Part shown: piece after piece, positions 1-5,066 of the stretch
How positions within the stretch are numbered: the stretch's first letter is position 1
How the letters are laid out: each line of letters opens with the position of its first letter
Assembly (NCBI GenBank): GCA_003526765.1
Contig: DPXZ01000159.1
Span: forward strand, 1 to 5,066
Reading direction: 5' to 3'
Length of the DNA stretch: 5,066 nucleotides
Source of the DNA: Fervidobacterium sp.
Lineage (GTDB): Bacteria; Thermotogota; Thermotogae; Thermotogales; Fervidobacteriaceae
Made by a program: the position numbers and the translations under genes
Notes under the pieces: model-generated
The model's input: the letters and a program-made list of their open reading frames with translations, nothing else
Told to the model about the DNA's origin: nothing
Database searches by the model: none

Positions 1-669
<669 letters not shown>

Positions 670-705
670 TTTGTTTTCAGGTGTTTTTTCTAAATCCTAA
701 GGAAT

Positions 706-712
706 GAAGGGA
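706..712 (+). promoter_or_regulatory. Ribosome binding site supporting the GTG start of dxs
   Basis: GAAGGGA lies 5 bases before GTG at 718-720, and the GAAGG core is 7 bases away, which is normal spacing. The next in-frame start, ATG 754-756, has only a purine stretch (AGAGGGA, 746-752) almost touching it, which is too close for a good site. This favours GTG 718 over ATG 754, but not decisively. Confidence 0.55.
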
Positions 713-717
713 TAGAT

Positions 718-2619
718 GTGGCTACCCTAGATGAAAATGATCAAAAGAGGGAAATGATCAACAAGATACGGCAGATGAACTATGAAGAGTTGTACGATTT
801 TGCCGAAGATATAAGAAGATACATGATTTCTGTCATATCTCAAAATGGAGGGCACTTAGCCTCAAACTTAGGTACAGTGGAGTTAACACTCGCACTGTAC
901 CGAGTCTTTGATCCATTTGAAGATTACATTATTTGGGATACTGGTCATCAATCTTACACACATAAGTTGCTAACAGGTAGATGGGATAAATTCAGAACGC
1001 TCCGTACGTTCGGTGGAATATCCGGCTTTACTAATATATTTGAAGATCCTGTCGATAGATTCGGCACGGGACATGTGGGAACGTCCATTGCAGCGGCACT
1101 TGGAATAGAAAAGGCACTCGAACTAGATGGGAAGCAGGCAAATGTAGTTGTCGTCATAGGTGATGGCGCTTTAACAAGTGGTGAGGCATTGGAAGCACTC
1201 AATCAATTAAAAAGTCAGAATTCTAAGATAAAGATAATCTTAAACAGTAACGGAATGAGTATATCGAAAAACGTTGGTGGCTTATCTATATTGCTTGAAA
1301 ATCTTCGAACGAACAAGATATACCTAAATATAAAAGAAGCAGTAAAACGTGGCATAAAGAGTAATGTAGAATTTGAATTGAAAAAGGTGAGAGAGGCAGT
1401 AAAGGTTGCACTTTTAGGACAAGATTTCTTCGAATCGCTCGGTATAAAACATTTTGGCCCGATCGATGGCCACGACTTACATACATTGGAAGAATCATTA
1501 AAGATGATAAAAGATTATTCATATCCGACTATTTTGACTGTGTTTACAACAAAAGGTAAAGGATACATGCCATCGGAGAATAATCCAACGAAGTACCACG
1601 GTGTAGACAAATTTGATCCGGATTCTGGGGACTTTGAGAAACCAGCCAATACATTCTCTTACAGCGATGTGTTTGGTAATGTCTTGGTAAGAATCGCAAG
1701 AGAAGACCCGAAAATAGTCGCACTTACCGCAGCCATGCCGGATGGTACGGGCCTAAAACAATTTTCAAAGGAATTTCCAAATAGATTCGTAGATCTCGGT
1801 ATTACAGAACAATCTGTCGTCACGTATGCTGGCGCGCTGGCGATGAATGGATTCAAACCTGTTGTTGCCATATATTCAACCTTTCTTCAAAGGGCCTACG
1901 ACCAAATTGTACATGACGTTGCGCTCCAAAATCTCAACGTTGTTTTTGCAATAGATCGTGCGGGATTGGTTGGAACGGATGGTCCAACGCACCATGGTAT
2001 ATTCGATATAGCGTATATGAGATCAATTCCAAACGTTAAGATATTGACCCCATTGAACGCTCAGGATCTGGCAAACACGTTGTACTTTGTATTACAGAAA
2101 ATGGGTACAATTCAAGGGCCAATTGCAATCAGATATCCTCGAGATGTGGAATCTGGTAAAATAGATGAGATTTGTGGTAAAATAGATTCAACAGAATTTT
2201 TCAGTCCTTTTAGGTGGGAAAATTTAGTTGAAGGCAATGACGTTGCAATACTTGCAGTAGGAACGCTATCAAGGGAATATGTGGAAATGTGCCAAAAAAA
2301 CAACTGGACGTTACTGGGCGTTAGAAGTGTCAAACCATTCGATGCAAATGCAATACTTAAAATCATATCAACGCATACGTTCATATTTACCGTGGAAGAA
2401 GGTACAGTCGCTGGTGGTTTTGGTGAGGGATTGATATCGCACATCAACGAACATTTCAGAGATTATCTCGGTGAGATTAGAATTCATAACATAGGTATAT
2501 GTGATCAATTTGTTCCACAAGGCTCAAGGCAACAGCTGATCACTTATGCAGGACTGAGTAGGAATACCATTGAAGAGAAGGTAAAAGAAAATATCCGGAA
2601 AGGAGTGAAGAGAGTATGA
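718..2619 (+). CDS. dxs: 1-deoxy-D-xylulose-5-phosphate synthase
   Basis: Dxs is a cytoplasmic enzyme using thiamine diphosphate (ThDP) and Mg2+. It condenses pyruvate with glyceraldehyde 3-phosphate to 1-deoxy-D-xylulose 5-phosphate, the first step of the MEP isoprenoid pathway and a source of precursor for thiamine and pyridoxal. At 633 residues it is full length (about 610-630 is usual). The N-terminal domain has GGHLASNLG (His46), DTGHQ (His77), FGTGH and the ThDP motif GDG at 148-150 with Asn178. The pyrimidine-binding domain has GITEQ (Glu364, the residue that normally activates the cofactor) and DGPTHHG (421-427). The C-terminal domain has VEEGTVAGGFG. The ThDP motif reads N-S-N where the family has N-D-N. 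A short duplicated segment lies in the linker after IRYPRD. The start is taken as GTG because of the site at 706-712; ATG 754 would remove 12 poorly conserved residues. It follows serS by 48 bases and overlaps the next gene by 4, so it is probably co-transcribed with both. Confidence 0.97.
   Translation: MATLDENDQKREMINKIRQMNYEELYDFAEDIRRYMISVISQNGGHLASNLGTVELTLALYRVFDPFEDYIIWDTGHQSYTHKLLTGRWDKFRTLRTFGGISGFTNIFEDPVDRFGTGHVGTSIAAALGIEKALELDGKQANVVVVIGDGALTSGEALEALNQLKSQNSKIKIILNSNGMSISKNVGGLSILLENLRTNKIYLNIKEAVKRGIKSNVEFELKKVREAVKVALLGQDFFESLGIKHFGPIDGHDLHTLEESLKMIKDYSYPTILTVFTTKGKGYMPSENNPTKYHGVDKFDPDSGDFEKPANTFSYSDVFGNVLVRIAREDPKIVALTAAMPDGTGLKQFSKEFPNRFVDLGITEQSVVTYAGALAMNGFKPVVAIYSTFLQRAYDQIVHDVALQNLNVVFAIDRAGLVGTDGPTHHGIFDIAYMRSIPNVKILTPLNAQDLANTLYFVLQKMGTIQGPIAIRYPRDVESGKIDEICGKIDSTEFFSPFRWENLVEGNDVAILAVGTLSREYVEMCQKNNWTLLGVRSVKPFDANAILKIISTHTFIFTVEEGTVAGGFGEGLISHINEHFRDYLGEIRIHNIGICDQFVPQGSRQQLITYAGLSRNTIEEKVKENIRKGVKRV
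2155..2187 (+). repeat. Short in-frame direct repeat inside dxs
   Basis: The 12-base word GGTAAAATAGAT occurs exactly at 2155-2166 and again at 2176-2187, a period of 21 bases (7 codons). It encodes Gly-Lys-Ile-Asp twice. It sits in the variable linker between the pyrimidine-binding domain and the C-terminal domain of Dxs, where length tolerance is expected. It looks like a small slippage duplication rather than a functional site. Confidence 0.6.
2599..2605 (+). promoter_or_regulatory. Ribosome binding site of the Asp23-family gene, inside the dxs 3' end
   Basis: AAAGGAG lies within the last codons of dxs, 10 bases before ATG 2616-2618. With the ATGA overlap of stop and start, it supports translational coupling: ribosomes finishing dxs could restart at once on the downstream gene. 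The spacing is slightly long but workable. Confidence 0.65.
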
Positions 2620-2945
2620 AAATTCAGAACGAATATGGTGAGATTGAGATCACAGTTAATGCGATTAGAAAGTTGGTTTATTTGGGTGTTATCGAAACAT
2701 ATGGACCTATCAGCATTGGAACAGACAACTGGTTCTCCAGATGGTTCTCTTCCGAAGAAGGAAAGATCAAGGTGGAGGAAGATGACTTTGGCCACATTAC
2801 GATCGATATATTCGTTGAAGTTGAATATGGTACAAAAGTGACTGAGGTGGCAAAAAATATAGAAGAAAACGTACAGCACAAGCTTAAATCTTACGCAAAC
2901 TGTGAAAATGCAGACATCAATGTCCATATAATTGGTGTCAGATAA
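2616..2945 (+). CDS. Asp23/Gls24 (YloU-type) family protein
   Basis: This is a 109-residue soluble protein with no signal peptide or membrane segment. It matches the Asp23/Gls24 envelope-stress family in layout. A short N-terminal strand (YGEIEITVNAIRKLV) leads into the family's 'GV..' turn (24-35). Then comes an alternating strand (HITIDIFVEVEYG, 60-72), an amphipathic helix starting TKVTEVAKNIEENVQHKL (73-90) and a last strand (DINVHIIGVR, 100-109). Residues 39-44 (WFSRWF) form an aromatic patch in the region where many members have a glycine-rich loop. Family members are small cytoplasmic or membrane-associated proteins of unclear biochemistry. YloU-type members are very often encoded just before a YloV/FakA gene, exactly as here, so a role with fatty acid kinase or envelope homeostasis is plausible but inferred. 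The start overlaps the dxs stop (ATGA). Translation ends at two consecutive stops, TAA TAA (2943-2948). Confidence 0.85.
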   Translation: MKIQNEYGEIEITVNAIRKLVYLGVIETYGPISIGTDNWFSRWFSSEEGKIKVEEDDFGHITIDIFVEVEYGTKVTEVAKNIEENVQHKLKSYANCENADINVHIIGVR

Positions 2946-2973
2946 TAAGTCGCATGGCTGTGTTAGTTGAAAT

Positions 2974-2981
2974 GAGGTGAT
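2974..2981 (+). promoter_or_regulatory. Strong ribosome binding site fixing the TTG start of the FakA-like gene
   Basis: GAGGTGAT is an 8-base perfect match to the complement of the 16S rRNA 3' tail (AGGAGGTGATC). The GAGG core is 7 bases before TTG 2985-2987. This makes the rare TTG start convincing, since the next in-frame ATG (3012) would cut off residues that belong to the family's N-terminus. Confidence 0.75.
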
Positions 2982-2984
2982 ATT

Positions 2985-4601
2985 TTGACAAAAACAATAA
3001 ATGGAGTTGAGATGAAAGGCATATTCATGAAGGGTGCCGAAAATTTGTTGATGCACCGTGATGAGATAAATGCACTCAATGTTTTCCCTGTGCCAGATGG
3101 TGATACCGGTTCCAACATGAGTTCAACCATGCTTGAAGCCTGTAAGTATTTGGAAAATATTACAGACATAAAGTTGAAAAATGTACTCGAGTCTATAAAG
3201 CGTGGTACATTGATGGGTGCAAGAGGCAATTCAGGTGTTATACTCTCGCAGATTTTCAGAGGATTTTGCGAGGCGATAGACAAGAAGAACAGGATAAGCG
3301 TTTCTGATTTTGTAAAGGCATTGAGCAATGCACGACAAGTTGCATACAAGGCAGTATTGCGACCAGTTGAGGGAACGATATTAACTGTTGTTAGAATGAT
3401 CGATGAAGAGTCCGAACAGCTTGCACGCTTGGAGAGTTTTGAGCAACTTTTTGAGAAGATAGAGGAGATATCATTCGACGCGGTAAAGAAAACGCCCAGC
3501 CTTCTTGCGAAGTTGAGAGAAGCTAATGTCGTAGATGCTGGAGCAAAAGGTCTCTACTACATATTTCAAGGGTTCAAAATGTTCATCCTTGGTGACAAGA
3601 CTATAAACCTATCTGGCGTGGAGACAAGACCTGCTGAAGATATATCTATCAATCTCGAAGAACTAACTTTCCAGTACTGTACCGAGTTGATCGTTAACGT
3701 TAAAAAGCCAATCTCTAAAGCTGTCAAAGGAGAGCTTGAGGACTATTTGAACGAAATAGGAGATTCTGTCGTCTTCTTTATTCAAGACGATGTTATAAAA
3801 CTTCACGTACACACAAATAATCCTGGTAAAGTGATAGAAAAGTTTTTGGAATACGGTGATTTGATGAAAGTCAAGATAGACAACATGAAAGAGCAACACG
3901 AACATGTGATTAGTGAGAAATACAAGAAGAAAGAAAGAAAGCCCATTGCGTACGTGGCTGTCTCCCCGGGTAAAGGACTTACTCGAGTTTTGAAAGACAT
4001 TGGAGTTGACGAAATCATTTCCGGCGGGCAATCGATGAATCCAAGCATGGCAGATTTACTAGACGCTATCAGAAGAGCAAATGCAGACAACGTGATAGTA
4101 TTTCCAAACAATTCCAACATTATATTGGCTGCAGAACAAGCTGCAAAGGTTGCTGAGGGAGAGGGTATCACCGTCAGGGTAATGAAGACTACAAATGTTC
4201 AGGAAAACATAATGGCGATGATATACAAAGCTGGCGAGACGGTTGAAGAGATAGTGAAAAGCATAGAGGAGGTCCTTCCAAAGGTTGTTGCAATCTCGAT
4301 AACGATTGCAGTCAGAGACTCAAAGTACGCTGGGGAAAGGATAAAGAAGAGTGAATATCTCGGCTTCGTTGGTAAAGAGCTCGTTGCACATCACAAGAAT
4401 CTCGTCAATGTGATCGACAAGATATATCAAAAGTGTAATCTTCAGGAACGTGAGATACTCACAGTTTTTGTGGGATCAGGCACAACACCAATTGAACAAA
4501 CCATAGTTGAAAAGTACACAAAAAAGAAGTATCCAAATTTGCAATTAGAGTTCTTAGATGGCGGGCAACCTCATTATCAGTTTTTGATGATGGTAGAGTG
4601 A
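2985..4601 (+). CDS. fakA: DAK2-domain fatty acid kinase subunit, FakA/YloV type
   Basis: FakA is the ATP-binding subunit of fatty acid kinase. It phosphorylates a fatty acid carried by a FakB (DegV-family) partner to acyl-phosphate, for phospholipid synthesis via PlsX/PlsY. The 538 residues match the usual length of about 550. The N-terminal DhaL-like domain (about 1-195) has ALNVFPVPDGDTGSN, with Asp38 and Asp40 placed to bind Mg-ATP, GARGNSGVILSQ (78-89) and DAGAKG (184-189). The middle domain has YCTE (Cys232) and HVHT (His274, His276), matching the Cys-His-His zinc site of FakA. A Lys-rich linker (about 307-319) leads to the C-terminal domain, with GGQSMNPS (347-354), FPNNSN (373-378) and the terminal GGQPHYQFLMMVE, the usual YloV ending. 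Every landmark residue I looked for is present. No fakB/degV gene is visible nearby, so the partner would be encoded elsewhere. The gene ends with tandem stops TGA TAA (4599-4604). The symbol rests on homology; kinase activity is inferred. Confidence 0.92.
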   Translation: MTKTINGVEMKGIFMKGAENLLMHRDEINALNVFPVPDGDTGSNMSSTMLEACKYLENITDIKLKNVLESIKRGTLMGARGNSGVILSQIFRGFCEAIDKKNRISVSDFVKALSNARQVAYKAVLRPVEGTILTVVRMIDEESEQLARLESFEQLFEKIEEISFDAVKKTPSLLAKLREANVVDAGAKGLYYIFQGFKMFILGDKTINLSGVETRPAEDISINLEELTFQYCTELIVNVKKPISKAVKGELEDYLNEIGDSVVFFIQDDVIKLHVHTNNPGKVIEKFLEYGDLMKVKIDNMKEQHEHVISEKYKKKERKPIAYVAVSPGKGLTRVLKDIGVDEIISGGQSMNPSMADLLDAIRRANADNVIVFPNNSNIILAAEQAAKVAEGEGITVRVMKTTNVQENIMAMIYKAGETVEEIVKSIEEVLPKVVAISITIAVRDSKYAGERIKKSEYLGFVGKELVAHHKNLVNVIDKIYQKCNLQEREILTVFVGSGTTPIEQTIVEKYTKKKYPNLQLEFLDGGQPHYQFLMMVE

Positions 4602-4646
4602 TAAAGGTAGAGTAAGGTAAGTTAAAGAGTCATTTGGAGGGCAAAA

Positions 4647-5066
4647 ATGAGAGAAGTAATGACAGTTGTAAAGACTGACGATAAATATATCTATTTGCAA
4701 ACGATAACTGAAGAGGCATCTTGTTCAGCCTGTGCTTTGTCTGGCAATTGTTCGATAAAAAGTGGAAATATGCACATAAGTGTAAGAAAAGAGAATGTTG
4801 AGAAGGCAGTCGAAGTTGGTGATACGGTTATCGTTGATTTAAAGTATAATCAGGCTATACTTGCAATGATACTCTATGGTATACCGTTAAGCGGATTTTT
4901 ACTAGGGGTGCTCGTTGGGTACTTCTTCAAGTTGAGTGATATATTCTCACTCGTTTTTGGTCTTGCACTTGCTGGTGGCGGATTTTTGATATCAAAACTT
5001 TTCGACAAAAAGTACGAGGTAAAAATCGTTGACGTAAAAGATAGAGGTAATAACTATCCGAAAAAT
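4647..5066 (+). CDS. RseC-family (SoxR-reducing/RseC-like) membrane protein, open at 3' end
   Basis: The reading frame stays open for 140 residues to the last base, so the stop lies outside the window; the proteobacterial protein is about 160 residues, so most of the gene is here. The architecture is that of RseC: a short N-terminal beta domain (MREVMTVVKT...), a cysteine cluster SCSACALSGNC (Cys26, Cys29, Cys35; CX2CX5C), a strand region ending VGDTVIVDL, then two membrane helices (about 70-94 and 99-119, the second Gly-rich) and a Lys-rich tail. In gamma-proteobacteria RseC is tied to the sigma-E operon and to the Rnf-like system that reduces SoxR. Related proteins in other phyla are of unknown role, with membrane redox or iron-sulfur assembly as the likely theme. 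That role is inference here. GGAGGG at 4636-4641 is 5 bases before the ATG. The gene lies 45 bases after fakA with no terminator between them. Confidence 0.82.
   Translation, partial: MREVMTVVKTDDKYIYLQTITEEASCSACALSGNCSIKSGNMHISVRKENVEKAVEVGDTVIVDLKYNQAILAMILYGIPLSGFLLGVLVGYFFKLSDIFSLVFGLALAGGGFLISKLFDKKYEVKIVDVKDRGNNYPKN

Noticed and set aside
671..696. Possible promoter (TTGTTT ... TAAATC) between serS and dxs
   Set aside because: The spacing is only about 14 bases and the -10 match is poor. The T-rich stretch here also lacks a GC stem, so it is not an intrinsic terminator either.
2295..2301. A AAA AAC heptamer in the dxs frame, resembling a -1 ribosomal frameshift site
   Set aside because: A -1 shift would meet TAG at 2322-2324 and remove most of the C-terminal domain. 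No stimulatory stem-loop or upstream Shine-Dalgarno-like element is apparent, and A-runs are common in this composition. Chance is the best explanation.
2946..2984. Gap between the Asp23-family gene and fakA checked for a small gene, hairpin or promoter
   Set aside because: Only 39 bases, holding the second TAA stop and the fakA ribosome binding site. No inverted repeat or -10/-35 pair was seen.
2544..3056. Antisense open frame of 170 codons over the end of dxs, the Asp23-family gene and the start of fakA
   Set aside because: It spans three well-supported genes on the other strand, its product is Cys/Phe-rich with no recognisable domain, and no ribosome binding site is evident. It is a shadow of the codon usage of the real genes.
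3663..4171. Two overlapping antisense open frames within fakA
   Set aside because: Both lie wholly inside a clearly conserved gene, and the translations show no family features.
4592..4613. Direct repeat GGTAGAGT spanning the fakA stop and the following gap
   Set aside because: Eight bases repeated once at a 14-base period, with a degenerate third copy (GGTAAG). It is too short and simple to call an operator or attachment site.

Overview
This window looks like an ordinary, densely packed chromosomal segment from a thermophilic bacterium of the order Thermotogales. A Fervidobacterium-type genus is my best guess; a Pseudothermotoga or Kosmotoga relative is also possible. The guess rests on the Dxs protein, whose Thermotoga-style sequence features I recognise (NGGHLASNLG, WDTGHQ.YTHK, FGTGH.GTS, GITEQ, STFLQRAYDQ), on the AT-leaning composition (about 40% GC by eye), and on frequent AGA/AGG and ATA codons. 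No database search was possible, so the assignment below order level is weak.

Layout, all on the + strand: (1) 1-669, the C-terminal catalytic part of seryl-tRNA synthetase (serS), cut by the window start; (2) 718-2619, 1-deoxy-D-xylulose-5-phosphate synthase (dxs), probably GTG-initiated; (3) 2616-2945, a small Asp23/Gls24 (YloU-type) protein whose ATG overlaps the dxs stop; (4) 2985-4601, a DAK2/YloV-type protein equivalent to fatty acid kinase subunit FakA, TTG-initiated behind a strong ribosome binding site; (5) 4647 to the window end, an RseC-family membrane protein with a CX2CX5C cysteine cluster and two membrane helices, still open at the right edge. Gaps are 48, -4, 39 and 45 bases. 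I see no terminator hairpin or convincing promoter in any of them, so the five genes are most simply read as one transcription unit.

Functionally the set combines translation (SerRS), the first step of the MEP isoprenoid pathway (Dxs), fatty-acid activation (FakA, usually paired with a YloU/Asp23 protein), and a probable membrane redox or assembly protein (RseC). Three of the five products touch membrane lipid supply or the membrane itself. The overlap of dxs with the Asp23 gene is the tightest link in the set.

I found no mobile element, CRISPR array, RNA gene or defence system. The points most worth checking are the change from Asp to Ser inside the thiamine diphosphate motif of Dxs, the ambiguous dxs start, the dxs-Asp23 overlap, and the RseC protein in a lineage where the proteobacterial partners of RseC are not expected.
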